DNA from: Hydrogenophilales bacterium
GTDB taxonomy: Bacteria; Pseudomonadota; Gammaproteobacteria; Burkholderiales; Thiobacillaceae
Direction: 5' to 3'
Assembly: GCA_016719465.1 (NCBI GenBank)
Contig: JADJYY010000018.1
Coordinates: 23,950-87,949, forward strand
DNA: 64,000 nucleotides
In this document: positions 43,941 through 53,882 of the stretch, in pieces
Layout: the number at the start of each line of letters is the position of its first letter
How positions within the stretch are numbered: position 1 is the stretch's first letter
The notes under the pieces: generated by a model
What the model saw: the letters and a program-made list of their open reading frames with translations, nothing else
What the model was told of the DNA's origin: nothing
The model's database searches: none
Position numbers and translations under genes: made by a program

Positions 43941-44590
43941 ATCCCGACACCCCCCAGACCCTGCTGGTCATCGACGACCACCCCCTGTTCCGCAAGGCGG
44001 TCCTGCAACTGGTGGACATGGCGGAGGATTTCACCGTGGTGGGCGAGGCGTCCTCCGGCCCGGAGGGGCTGGAATTGGCCCAGAAGCTGCAGCCGGACAT
44101 GGTTCTGCTGGACCTCAACATGAAGCCCATGAACGGCATCGAGGTGCTCAAGGGAATCAAGTCCCTGGGCCTGGAGAGTCGCGTGGTCATGCTCACCGTG
44201 TCCGACGAGGCCGCCGACCTGGTGGCGGCCCTGCGCGCCGGCGCCGACGGCTACCTGCTCAAGGAAATGGAGCCGGAAGACCTGCTGGCCAAGCTCAAGG
44301 AGGCCGCCGCCGGCCAGGTCACCCTCACCGAGCGCCTCACGCGCCTGCTGGCCCATTCCCTGCGCGAGGACAACAAGCCCAAGGATCCCGACCAGGCCGG
44401 CCTCACCGACCAGGAAAGCCGCATCCTGGAGCTGATCGCCCAGGGCAAGAGCAACAAGCTCATCGCCCGGGAACTCAACATCGCCGAGGGCACCGTCAAG
44501 GTTCACGTCAAGCACCTGTTGCGCAAGCTCAACCTGCGCTCCCGCGTGGAAGCGGCGGTATGGGCCGTGGACCGGCGGCGGCACGGCTAG
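43937..44590 (+). CDS. narL: Nitrate/nitrite response regulator NarL
   Basis: A 217-residue NarL/FixJ regulator: receiver domain starting LLVIDDHPLFRKAVLQLV with phosphorylation site Asp59 in LLDLNMKPMNG, then a LuxR-type helix-turn-helix LTDQESRILELIAQGKSNKLIARELNIAEGTVKVHVKHLLRKL. It should bind the heptamer site in front of narK1. The start overlaps the narX stop. A repeat element begins about 30 nt after its stop. Confidence 0.95.
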   Translation: MNPDTPQTLLVIDDHPLFRKAVLQLVDMAEDFTVVGEASSGPEGLELAQKLQPDMVLLDLNMKPMNGIEVLKGIKSLGLESRVVMLTVSDEAADLVAALRAGADGYLLKEMEPEDLLAKLKEAAAGQVTLTERLTRLLAHSLREDNKPKDPDQAGLTDQESRILELIAQGKSNKLIARELNIAEGTVKVHVKHLLRKLNLRSRVEAAVWAVDRRRHG

Positions 44591-44619
44591 TCATGCACTC
44601 CGCAAAGGCCGGTGAAGGC

Positions 44620-44775
44620 GTTCCCCCCTTTCGTGAGCGTGGTTGTTGCCGCCAGGAAACTGGCGGCACAGGGCCTCCCTTGCGGGTAAAAGGGGGGGGA
44701 GGGGGGATTCCGATGCCATTGGCTGGGGACGACCGGCTTGAATCCCCCCCATCCCCTTTTCCAAAGGGGGGAGCC
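44620..44775. repeat. Palindromic element copy E, with nested hairpin
   Basis: The longest copy: the left arm (TTCCCCCCTTTCGTG ... GGGTAAAAGGGGGGG) is interrupted by a smaller hairpin GTTGCCGCCAG/CTGGCGGCAC at about 44644-44669. The right arm AATCCCCCCCATCCCCTTTTCCAAAGGGGGGA is intact. It runs directly into the start of the TlpA-like reading frame. Confidence 0.8.
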
Positions 44776-45634
44776 GGTATGCCGGTCGCGCGGGGCGGCG
44801 CTGATACGGCGCGTATTCCTCCGATGCCTATTGCTTTGCCTGCTGCCGGCGTTCATGGGCCTGGCCCGGGCCGCTCCGCCCCTGGACGAAAAGGGCCGGG
44901 CCGGATACGCAGAATACCTGCAAGCCCCGCTCCACCGCGCCTTTGCCGTCGCCCCAGGCGGTGCCTGGGCCTGGCGCGGCGACATGCCCAGCGCGGACAT
45001 GGCCCTCCAGGCCGCCGGCGAGGACTGCCAGGCCCATGCCAGTCGGCGCTGCCTGACCTATGCCCTGGATGATCGGGTGGTGTTCGACGCCCGGGCATGG
45101 GCCGGGGCCTGGCGGCCCTACGCCACGCCGACGCAAGCGGGCCGGGCGAGCGAAGGGCTGAAGCCGGGCCAGCGCTTCCCGGACATCGCCTACCGCGATG
45201 CCGCCGGCAAACCCCGCAAACTGTCCGATGACCGGGGGCGGGTGGTGATCCTGCATTTCTGGGGTTCCTGGTGCCCGCCCTGCCAGGCGGAAATGCCCGA
45301 CCTGCGCAAGCTGCACGGGCAACTCGGGGCCGCCGCCCACTTCCGCTTCGTGTTCCTGCCGGTGCGCGAACCCGCGGCCCGATCCCGGGAATGGGCGAAG
45401 GCGCGCGGCCTCGCCATCCCCATCGCCGACGGCGGTCCCGCCGCCGCGAAGGATGGCGCCTTCCTCCTGGCCGACGGCCGCAAGATCGGCGACCGGGACG
45501 TGGCACGGGTGTTTCCCACCAGCTATGTGCTGGATCGTCACGGTCTGGTGCTGTTCGCCCATCAGGGACCGGTCGGCGACTGGGCAGCCCTGGCACCCTT
45601 GCTGAGGGACGCGGCGGGGGAGGGGGCGCGGTGA
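44738..45634 (+). CDS. TlpA-like thioredoxin-fold protein, start unresolved
   Basis: A hydrophobic leader (RRVFLRCLLLCLLPAFMGLARA), then a ~100-residue domain with AFAVAPGGAWAW and paired Cys (EDCQAHASRRC), then a TlpA/thioredoxin domain with FWGSWCPPCQAEMPDL and the cis-Pro loop VFPTSYVLDRHG. It probably acts in the periplasm as a disulfide reductase or sensor. No ATG precedes the leader in frame; the upstream end (TTG 44738) lies inside the palindromic repeat. The true start may be an alternative codon around 44800-44830, or the repeat may have displaced it. The stop overlaps the FadL-type start. Confidence 0.72.
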   Translation: MNPPHPLFQRGEPVCRSRGAALIRRVFLRCLLLCLLPAFMGLARAAPPLDEKGRAGYAEYLQAPLHRAFAVAPGGAWAWRGDMPSADMALQAAGEDCQAHASRRCLTYALDDRVVFDARAWAGAWRPYATPTQAGRASEGLKPGQRFPDIAYRDAAGKPRKLSDDRGRVVILHFWGSWCPPCQAEMPDLRKLHGQLGAAAHFRFVFLPVREPAARSREWAKARGLAIPIADGGPAAAKDGAFLLADGRKIGDRDVARVFPTSYVLDRHGLVLFAHQGPVGDWAALAPLLRDAAGEGAR

Positions 45635-46959
45635 CGCGGATGCCGGAGTTCCGCGCCGCGAATCGGGAGCCGCCGCGCCGCGCCGTTCATCGTCCTGGGC
45701 CGGGGGCGTCCGGCGGGCTCCTGGCGGCGTGCCTGGCCTGCCTGCCGCCGTCCGGGGCCCAGGCCAGCAACGGCCTCAACCTCATCGGCTACGGCGCCGA
45801 ATCCGTGGCCATGGCCGGGGCGGACGTGGCGATCGCCGCCGATACCCTGGCGCTCAACACCAATCCCGCCGGAATCGCGCGCCTGGGACCCCGGGCATTC
45901 GACCTGCACACCGCGGTGGCCCACGCCGTGGACGTCTCCCACGCGGACGACTTTGGCAACGACCAGTCGGTATCCAACCGTTTCATCCCCGTGGGCGGGG
46001 TCGGCTACGTCCACCGCCCGGAAGGGTCCCGTTGCGCATGGGGAATCGCGCTGTTCGGCCAGGGCGGGGCGGGGTTTGTCTACGAGGACCTCAACACCCT
46101 GTTCGGGACCGTGGACGAGTTGTCCTCGCTGGTGCGCATCGCCCGCCTGAGCCCCGGCGTCGCCTGCGAGTCGGCCGGAGGCGTGCATGTCGGTGCGGCC
46201 CTGGCCGTGAGCTACGCGGATATCGAGCAGAAAATCTTTCCCAACACCTCCCTCGGGCCGTTCTTCGGCACCGACCTCAAGGGCGCCAGCGGCTGGGGCG
46301 CCACCATCAAGCTTGGCCTCCTCGCCCCCCTTTCGGACACGCTGACCCTGGGCGCGACCTACACCCCCAAGGTCAGCCTGCCCCTGCGCGGCGGTCGCCT
46401 GGTCTCCAACCAGAGCGCTGCCGGGCGTGGCCTGGTGACCTACCACGATGTGGACATCGACGGCATGGCCCTGCCCGACGAGGCCAGCCTGGGCCTGGCC
46501 TGGCGCGTTTCGCCCGACTGGCTGGTCTCGGCGGAACTGACCTGGCTCAACTGGTCCGACGCCGCGACACATTCCACGCTCACCGCCACCCACCCCGACA
46601 ACCCCGCCGCGCCGCCGATCTCCGTCACCTCCACCCTGGACTGGCGCGACCAGATCGTCCTCGCCCTCGGCGTGGCCTGGCGCTATGACGCCGAAACCAC
46701 GGTGTTCGGTGGTATCAACGTCGCGCGCAACCCCATTCCCTCGGAACACCTCAGCCCCATCCTCGCGCCCATCGGCGAAAAGCACCTGACCCTCGGCATG
46801 AAACGCGCCCTGAACCGGGAGTGGGCGCTGAGCCTCGCGATGGAATACCAGTTCCGCAATACCGTGACCTACACGAATCCCGATTTGCCCCTGGGGCAGA
46901 ACGCCACGGAACGCAACGAGAGCGTGGCCGCGCACGCCATGTTCGGCAAGCGATGGTAG
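45631..46959 (+). CDS. FadL/OmpP1-family outer-membrane porin
   Basis: A 442-residue beta-barrel protein. After a basic, atypically long leader comes the mature start ASNGLNLIGYGAESVAMAGADVA with the FadL pattern ALNTNPAGIARLG. Alternating strands follow, ending with a C-terminal aromatic (FGKRW), typical of outer-membrane proteins. Family role is uptake of hydrophobic compounds such as fatty acids or aromatics. GTG 45631 overlaps the previous stop; an ATG three codons on is possible. The large regulator follows with overlapping stop and start, so the three genes may be one operon. Confidence 0.85.
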   Translation: MTRMPEFRAANREPPRRAVHRPGPGASGGLLAACLACLPPSGAQASNGLNLIGYGAESVAMAGADVAIAADTLALNTNPAGIARLGPRAFDLHTAVAHAVDVSHADDFGNDQSVSNRFIPVGGVGYVHRPEGSRCAWGIALFGQGGAGFVYEDLNTLFGTVDELSSLVRIARLSPGVACESAGGVHVGAALAVSYADIEQKIFPNTSLGPFFGTDLKGASGWGATIKLGLLAPLSDTLTLGATYTPKVSLPLRGGRLVSNQSAAGRGLVTYHDVDIDGMALPDEASLGLAWRVSPDWLVSAELTWLNWSDAATHSTLTATHPDNPAAPPISVTSTLDWRDQIVLALGVAWRYDAETTVFGGINVARNPIPSEHLSPILAPIGEKHLTLGMKRALNREWALSLAMEYQFRNTVTYTNPDLPLGQNATERNESVAAHAMFGKRW

Positions 46960-49900
46960 GCCTCGCCAAGCTCACGCCCCCCTCGGCGACCGGCCTCCTG
47001 CCGCGCGAGCGCCTGTTCGCCCGGCTCGACGCGGCTTTCCAGCAGCGGCTTGCGTGGATCGCCGCGCCGGCGGGCTCGGGCAAGACCTCGCTGGCCGCGA
47101 GCTGGCTCGCGGCGCGCGGACCGGCGCCGGTCTGGTACCGGGTGGACGCCGACGACGCGGACCCCGCGAATTTCTTTCACTACCTCGCCCTCGCCGCGGG
47201 CGACCCGGGCGCCGACCTGCCCGCCCTGACGCCGGAGTATCTGCCCGGCCTGGCGACCTTCGCGCGGCGTTTCTTCAGGGCGCTGTTCGCGGCCTTGCCG
47301 ACGCCGTTTGTCCTGGTGCTCGACAATTATCAGGAAGTCCCGGCGGCGTCGCCGCTGCATGGGCTGGTGGATATTCTGGCCGAGGAACTGCCGGTGGGCG
47401 GCGGGCTGCTGGCCATCAGCCGGCTGGGCCCGCCGCCCGCGCTGGCCCGGGCGTGCGCGCGCGGCATGGTGCTGGACTACGGCGATCTGCGCTTCACCCC
47501 GGCGGAAACCGCCGATCTGTTCCGGCTGCTCGGCCTGAGCGACGCGGACAGGGTGCATGCCGCCAGCGACGGCTGGGCCGTGGGCATCGTCCTCACCGCG
47601 CGCGGCTCGGGTTCCGGTTTCGCCGGCGCGGGACAGTCCCGCCAGGCGTTGTTCGACTTCATCGCCGCCGAATTTTTTGATCCCCTGCCCGCCGAGCGGC
47701 GCGAGTTCCTGTTGCGCGTCGGCGTGCTGCCGGTGGTGACCGAGGGTCTGTGCGTGGCCCTGACGGGCGATAGCCGTGGGCTGGCCTGGCTCGACGAGTT
47801 GCGACGCGAGCATCTGTTCATCACTGTCCAGGCGCGGGGCGAGCGGGCCTACGAGTTCCATCCCCCTGTTGCGGGCCTTCCTCGCACAGCGCCTGGCGTC
47901 GGAACTCGACGCCGACGAGCGCGTCGGGGCATGGCGCCGGGGCGCGATGGCGCTGGAGCGGGCGGGCATGATCGAGAGCGCGGTGGAGGCCTGGGCCCAG
48001 GCGGGCGATTGGGGGGAACTGGGCCGTCTGGTCTGTGCCCAGGCCCCCGCCGCCCTGGCCACGGGCCGTCACGCCATGGTGCTGGGATGGCTCGAGCAGA
48101 TCCCCGCCCCGGCGCGGGAAGCGTCCCCCTGGCTGGCGTTCTGGGCGGCAGCCTGCCGCATGATGAGCGACCCGGCCGCGGCGCGGGGCGACTTCGAACG
48201 CGCCTACGCCGCCTTCAGGGCGGCCGCCGACCTGCCCGGCCAGTGGCTATGCTGGGCGGGCATCGCCGAGACTTTCCTGTTCGGCTGGGACAGCCTCGCC
48301 GGCCTGGACCCCTGGATCGATGAACTCGATGTCCTGCTGGCGCGGCAGCGCGAATTCCCGTCCCCCCGACATCGAGGCGCGCGTCCTGCCCGGCGCCGTG
48401 GCCCTGGCCTTCCGCCGTCCCGACCATCCCTTGCTGCCGGTGTGGGCGGAGCGCGCCCTGAACCTGATCCGCGGCCGGCGGGCCTTGGCGCAGACAGCCA
48501 TGCTGGCGCACTTCGCCGGGGTCTATCACATGTGGCGCGGCCACACGCGCATGATGGATGCCGTGCTGGAGGCGGTGCGCGTGGTCGATGCCCCCATGAC
48601 GCCCCTGGGCCACCTCATGATGGCCATGCTGGATCTGGTGTCCGCCAACTTCCAGGGCGATGCGGCGCGGGTGGAGGCGGCCTTCGCCCGGGCGATGGCC
48701 CTTGCCGGGGAGCATGGCGTGCATGTGCTGGACGTGCCCCTGATCCAGAACGCTGGCCTCGCCGCCCTGGCGCGCGGTGACGCGGACCGGCTCGACGCCC
48801 TCATCCGCATGGCCCGGCCGGGCCTGCTGCCGGGACGCTGGATGGAGGCGTCCGCGCAGATCTACCTGGAGGCCGGCCTCGCCCTGCTGCGGGGCGATCC
48901 TCGGGTGGCGCGCGACCAGGCGGATAAGACCTACTCGCTCGTGGTCATGGGCGGCGTGCCGTACTGGGTGATCCACAACCGCCTGTTCACGGCGCACCTG
49001 GAGATCCTCGACGGCAAGGCGGCCGCCGTGCGCGGGGAACTCGACGCCATCGTCGCCGAGACACGCCACATCGGCTGTGACCTCTTGCTGGCCGCGGCCC
49101 TGCTCACCCTGGCGCGGGCGCGGCAGGACGCGGGCGAACGCCAGGCGGCGCTCGAGTCGTTGCGCGAAGGCCTGGCCATCGGCGCGCGCTGGAACTATGG
49201 CCACCTGTTCCTCTATGCCGCGCCTGACGTGGAAGGCCGCATTTGCGCCCTGGCACTGGAGGAGGACATCGAGCCCCGCTATGTCCGCCGGCTTGTCCGG
49301 CAGCGCGCCCCGCGTCCCCCGGCGGATGCCGGCGAGCGCTGGCCCTGGCCGGTGCGCATCTTCACCCTGGGCGGATTCCGCGTGGTACTGGGGGAAGAGG
49401 CATTGCGCTTCACGGGCAAGCCCCAGAAGAAGCCCCTCGAACTGCTCAAGGCGCTGGTCGCCCAGGGGGAAGCCAGGCCACCCGCCCACAGCCTCGCGCA
49501 ATTGTTGTGGCCGGACGCCGAGGGTTCGGCCCTGAAGAAGACCCTGGAGATCACCCTGCATCGCCTGAGGAAGCTGCTTGGCGGCGACGACGCGGTGCTG
49601 CTGCGGGAAGGGCGCCTCGTCCTCAATCCGGAGCGCTGCTGGATCGACGTGTGGGCCTTCGAACATCTCGTCGACCGTGCCCTGGACGCCCTGCGCGCGC
49701 CAATACCGGACCCGGCCGGGATCGAGCGCGATGCCGGCCATGCCCTGAGGCTGTATGCCGGCGCCTTTCTCGCCGCCGAGGAGGAATCCTCCTGGCTGCT
49801 GCCCGCGCGTGACCGCGCCAGGAGTCGCTTCCATCGCCTGGTCGCGGACTACGGCGGTTTCATCGAGCGGGCCGGCCTCTGGGACGCCGCCGCCGACCTC

Positions 49901-50095
49901 TACCGGCGTGGCCTCGAACAGGACAACCTCAACGAATTCCTCTACCGCCGTCTGATCCACTGCCTGCAGCGGCGGGATCGCCACGCCGAGGCGCTCGGCG
50001 TCTACCGCCGCTGCCGGGAATTGCTGTCCATCGTTCTCGGCGTCGCGCCCTCGGCGGAGACGGAAGCGCTGATCCGGTCATCACGCGATATCTGA
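46953..50095 (+). pseudogene. MalT-like ATPase / BTAD transcriptional regulator with two frameshifts
   Basis: The frame from ATG 46953 encodes a STAND-type ATPase with Walker A APAGSGKTS and Walker B FVLVLDNYQEV, as in MalT/LuxR-large regulators. At 47862-47866 a C-run of five shifts the frame (YEFHP continues as LLRAFLAQRL one frame over). At about 48360 a C-run of six shifts it again (REFPSP continues as DIEARVLPG). The last part has TPR-like helices, a winged-helix (FTLGGFRVVLGEEALRF) and a BTAD domain to the stop at 50095. Removing one C at each site gives 1046 aligned residues with no stop. So it is either a doubly broken pseudogene or an intact gene with two homopolymer errors. Confidence 0.85.
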
Positions 50096-50201
50096 CTTCC
50101 CTGGCGGGTCTTTCGTCATCTGTGGGTCATCCGTAGGCGATGATCAGCCACAAAGAGGGAGCGAGGAGCCTTCCTCGCTTGCCAAGATAAAGGAGGTCAA
50201 C

Positions 50202-50546
50202 ATGAAACTCGCGACATTGATGCTTTCCCTCTTTGGGCTGATCGGCTTCGGGCTGACCGGTTTTTTGCCCGCCCAGGCGGAAGACGGTACTTCCGGTTGG
50301 GACAGGAGTGAATTGATTTACAACGAGGAGTACGACGAATACCGGGTGGTCGTCAGCCTGGACGCGGACATCTTCCAGGAGCGCATGGTGTGGAGCGACC
50401 ACTACACCGACTTCGTCCCCGTCGCCATGGCATACCAGGCCGAATTGCGCGATTACACGGTGCAAATGGTCTGGAATGAAGACCAGGGCGATTTCGTGCC
50501 GCGCGCAATGGTCGAGCCCTGTCCGAGGCTGAACAAGCTGTCCTGA
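50202..50546 (+). CDS. Small secreted protein of unknown function
   Basis: A 114-residue protein with a clear signal peptide (KLATLMLSLFGLIGFGLTGFLPAQAED, cleavage after AQA) and a very acidic, aromatic mature part with the repeated pattern YNEEYDEYRVVVSL / VWNEDQGDFVPRAM. Strong site AAAGGAGG before ATG 50202. I do not recognise a family. It may be an operon partner of the DsrE-family protein 76 nt downstream. Confidence 0.65.
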   Translation: MKLATLMLSLFGLIGFGLTGFLPAQAEDGTSGWDRSELIYNEEYDEYRVVVSLDADIFQERMVWSDHYTDFVPVAMAYQAELRDYTVQMVWNEDQGDFVPRAMVEPCPRLNKLS

Positions 50547-50621
50547 CGCGATCGGCCCGGGCCGCCCTCGTCACCGGGGCCAGCGCGGTCGGGCAAGGCC
50601 ATAAATTGAAGGAGGAGGAAC

Positions 50622-51116
50622 ATGTCCACATATCTCACGCTTTCGCGGACGGGCCTGGCTGACGGAGTTTGGCCCGGTCTTGCGCGTCCCCCGGAGGTAG
50701 GCCTCGATCCGCTTGGGCCATCGACAGCGGGCCAGGCCGGAAACGTCTACACGGTGATCCTGGCCAGCGGCCTGGAAGACGGTGGAAAACGCGCGACCCT
50801 GGCGCTGTCCATGGGTTGCACGGCTTTGTCCATGGACCTCGATACGCATCTTTTCCTGGTTGGAGCGGGCAGTTACTGGGCCTACCAGGGACATGCCGAC
50901 GGTATCCGGATAGACGGCTTTCCCTCCCTGGAGGAACTGCTGGAAACCTTTGTCGATCTGGATGGCGATCTTTCCGTCTGTTCCACCTGCGATCAGGCCC
51001 TGTGTCATGCCACCAGCCCCCGGGACAATGCGTTGACGCGCCGCCCGGGCGTGCGGATCCAGGGCATGGCGGCGTTGATGGATCACCTGATGCAAGGTCG
51101 CGCGGTCACGTTCTGA
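50622..51116 (+). CDS. DsrE-family protein
   Basis: A 164-residue protein whose core VYTVILASGLEDGGKRATLALSMGCTALSMDLDTHLFLVGAG has the DsrE/YchN fold pattern, followed by SLEELLETFVDLDGDLSVCSTCDQALCH with three cysteines and GVRIQGMAALMDHLM at the end. DsrE proteins carry sulfur or act as regulators together with DsrC/TusE partners. Which of the three DsrC-like proteins in this window, if any, it serves is unknown. The first ~40 residues before the fold are extra. AAGGAGGAGG precedes ATG 50622. Confidence 0.78.
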   Translation: MSTYLTLSRTGLADGVWPGLARPPEVGLDPLGPSTAGQAGNVYTVILASGLEDGGKRATLALSMGCTALSMDLDTHLFLVGAGSYWAYQGHADGIRIDGFPSLEELLETFVDLDGDLSVCSTCDQALCHATSPRDNALTRRPGVRIQGMAALMDHLMQGRAVTF

Positions 51117-51334
51117 CGCGCCAGGTGGAGAGGCCCGGTGCTGGCATGCACGCCCCGAAGCGCCGCGATTGTGCTCACCCCGTGGCCACCCCGGCCACCC
51201 TGGCCGGGGAGCACGCGGATCCGGGCGCGCCTTCCGGCGCATCGATTAAGGTCTATGCTGTAAGTCGTCACGCGGGGCATGCCCTTGAACGATAAAGCGA
51301 ATGACCAGGCGAAAGCCGCGAGGAGGAGGTGTTC

Positions 51335-51973
51335 ATGCAACTGTTGATGGCTGACGATCATGCCTTGTTCAGGGATGGTTTCAGCTTGCTCCTGAAGCAA
51401 CTCGAGCCGGGTATTCGAGTGATCGAAGCGGGCTGTTTCGAAGCCGCGCTGGCCTGCGCCTGCTCGGAACCGGATCTCGATATCGCCCTGCTGGACTTGA
51501 ACATGCCCGGCATGAACGGCATCGAGGGCGTCACCCGTTTCCGCGAGCGGGCCGAGTCTGTGCCGGTGGTCGTGATCTCGGCCTCGGAGGATGCCGCCGA
51601 CATCCGGCAGCTTCTGGATGCCGGGGCGGCGGGCTATATCCCCAAGTCTTCCTCCAGCCAGGTCATGCTGGCGGCCCTGCGCCTGGTCCTGAGCGGGGGC
51701 GTGTATGTGCCGGTCAATGTCCTGCGCGACCTGGATCTGCTCGAGGAACCCGACCAGAAGCCGAGGCGGGACGGCGCCCATATGACCGACCGGCAACTCC
51801 AGGTGCTGCGCCTGATCGTCCAGGGCAAGTCCAACAAGATCATCGCCCGCGAGCTGCAATTGAGCGAGGGGACGGTCAAGATCCATCTCGCCTCGATCTA
51901 CCGGGCGCTCGACGCCGGCAACCGTACCGAGGCGGCCATGGCCGCCAGGGATCTGGGCCTGCTGCCGGAATGA
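51335..51973 (+). CDS. NarL/FixJ-type response regulator
   Basis: A 212-residue regulator: receiver domain QLLMADDHALFRDGFSLLL, Asp54 in LLDLNMPGMNG, Lys in GYIPKSSS, then a LuxR helix-turn-helix MTDRQLQVLRLIVQGKSNKIIARELQLSEGTVKIHL. AGGAGGAGG lies five bases before ATG 51335, which is preferred to the GTG two codons earlier. It converges with a hybrid histidine kinase gene and may be its partner, but that kinase also has its own receiver. Confidence 0.9.
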   Translation: MQLLMADDHALFRDGFSLLLKQLEPGIRVIEAGCFEAALACACSEPDLDIALLDLNMPGMNGIEGVTRFRERAESVPVVVISASEDAADIRQLLDAGAAGYIPKSSSSQVMLAALRLVLSGGVYVPVNVLRDLDLLEEPDQKPRRDGAHMTDRQLQVLRLIVQGKSNKIIARELQLSEGTVKIHLASIYRALDAGNRTEAAMAARDLGLLPE

Positions 51974-52007
51974 AGGCACAGGCCGGACTTCCACGGGGCG
52001 GGGTTCC

Positions 52008-53882
52008 TCAGGGGTAAAGCAGGGTCTGCAGCAAGGCGCGCAACTTGGCGGGCCGCACCGGCTTGTGCAGCACGGGCAGGCCGGAGGCCACCATGGCGGC
52101 CACGTTTTCTGGCGAGGTGTCGCCGCTGATCAGCATCGCCGGCAGGTTTTCCCCCCAGTTCCGGCGCAGCCGGGCGATGGCGGCGATGCCGGTTTCACCC
52201 TTGCCCAGCCGGTAGTCGCTGATCACCAGGGCGGGCGCCAGGGCGCCCTCGACGCCCGACAGCGCCGCATCCGCATCCTCCGCCACCCGCACCTTCAGTC
52301 CCCAGTCGGTCAGCAGCCCCCGCAAGGCATCGCGGGCATCGGGATCGTCCTCGATGACCACCACCCCTTGTCCGTCGAACCGGTTCCAGTCCCGGCTCCG
52401 GGCCTGACGCCGTTCCAGGGCGTTCGGGTCGCCGCGCGGCAAGCTCAGGCTGAACACGCTGCCCCGGCCCGGATGCGAGCGCGCCTCGAGGGGATGCCCC
52501 AGCAGTTGGCACAAACGCCGCGCGATGTTCAGGCCCAGGCCCAGGCCTTGCCTGCGATCGCGGCCGGGGTTCCCCACCTGGAAATACTCCTCGAAGACGT
52601 GGGGCAAATCCGCCGCGTCGATGCCGATGCCGGTATCCCAGACCTGGAGCAGGACGCGGTCGCCGCGCCTGCGGGCGCCGACGACGATGCCGCCCCTCGT
52701 GGTGTAGCGCAGGGCATTGTTCACCAGATTGGAAAGAATGCGGGTGAGCAGCATGGGGTCGCTGCATACCGCCAGCGGCGTGGCGCGAACGACCAGGCGC
52801 AAGCCTTTTTCCCGGGCCTGGGTGGCATAGTCCCGCGTGATTCGATCCAGCAGGTTCTGTAGCGCGAAGGTCTGGGTTTGGGCTTCCAGGGTGCCCGCCT
52901 CCAGTCGGGACAGATCCAGCAGGGCGTTGAACATTTCCTCCTGGGCGTTCACCGAGGCCTCGATTTTCTCCGCCAGGGCAAGCTGCTCCGGCGTGCCGAC
53001 CCGTTGTTTCAGGCTGGCGGTGAAGAGCCCCAGGGCATGCAGGGGTTGGCGCAGGTCGTGGCTGACGGTGGCGAGGAATTTCGATTTGGCGAGATTGGCG
53101 CGTTCGGCCGCCTCCTTCTGTCTGGCCATCTCGGCGGTGGCGGTGTCGATGCGTGCCTGCATGTCCCGCCGATGGGATGCCAGCGCCTCGCTCATCTGGT
53201 TGATCCCGGCCTGCAGGGTTTTCAGTTCGCTCTTGGCGCTCAGGGGCAGGCGTCCGCTCAGATCGCCCTCGCCGATGCGACGCACGGCATGGATGATTTC
53301 CATCAGGGGCTTGATGCCGGTCAAGGCCAGGAAATGGACCAGCAAGACCGTCAACGCGATTCCGGACAACACGATGGCGAGACTGCTGATGATCATGCCG
53401 CGCGCGATTTTCTCGTTGCCCTCGCGGCTCATGGTGACCTGGACCCAGGCCACCACGCGACGGCCATCGCGAACATCGGGAATGAACGGGCCATCCATCG
53501 GCGACGCGCGGATCTCGACCGGGACGCTGAAGGCGATATGCCGGGGGGTGTCTTTCACCGTGGCGCGCAGCGGGAGGTTGAGGCCAGGCGGGCAATCGCC
53601 GAAAAACACGAAGGGATTGCCGTCGGGCCGATAGATCGCCATGTGGACCACATCGGCTTCCGATCTGGCCTGTTCCAGGACCGGCTCCAGGGTGGCGATG
53701 TTGCCGCTGATCACGGGGTATTGCGCGCTTTCCGCCAGGTAACGGGCCAGGGTCATGCCGCGCTTGCGCAAGGTGGATTCGAGGTCATCCAGCCTGCTGG
53801 CGCTGTGGTAGGGCACCAGGATACCGGCCAGCAGCAGGGCGGGCACCATGCCGAGCAGGAAGGCGCGCGTGCGTATCTTCAT
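52008..53882 (-). CDS. Hybrid histidine kinase with C-terminal receiver
   Basis: A 624-residue kinase: membrane helix (FLLGMVPALLLAGILV), a periplasmic sensing region of about 150 residues, second helix, HAMP, and a HisKA domain with SHDLRQPLHALGLF. The HATPase contains DTGIGID and GLGLGLNIARRL. The receiver reads VVVIEDDPDARDALRGLLTDW with phosphorylatable Asp in ISDYRLGKGE. Its ATG 53882 overlaps the stop of the binding-protein gene, suggesting that the periplasmic protein feeds ligand information to this kinase (inference). Confidence 0.92.
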   Translation of the reverse strand: MKIRTRAFLLGMVPALLLAGILVPYHSASRLDDLESTLRKRGMTLARYLAESAQYPVISGNIATLEPVLEQARSEADVVHMAIYRPDGNPFVFFGDCPPGLNLPLRATVKDTPRHIAFSVPVEIRASPMDGPFIPDVRDGRRVVAWVQVTMSREGNEKIARGMIISSLAIVLSGIALTVLLVHFLALTGIKPLMEIIHAVRRIGEGDLSGRLPLSAKSELKTLQAGINQMSEALASHRRDMQARIDTATAEMARQKEAAERANLAKSKFLATVSHDLRQPLHALGLFTASLKQRVGTPEQLALAEKIEASVNAQEEMFNALLDLSRLEAGTLEAQTQTFALQNLLDRITRDYATQAREKGLRLVVRATPLAVCSDPMLLTRILSNLVNNALRYTTRGGIVVGARRRGDRVLLQVWDTGIGIDAADLPHVFEEYFQVGNPGRDRRQGLGLGLNIARRLCQLLGHPLEARSHPGRGSVFSLSLPRGDPNALERRQARSRDWNRFDGQGVVVIEDDPDARDALRGLLTDWGLKVRVAEDADAALSGVEGALAPALVISDYRLGKGETGIAAIARLRRNWGENLPAMLISGDTSPENVAAMVASGLPVLHKPVRPAKLRALLQTLLYP

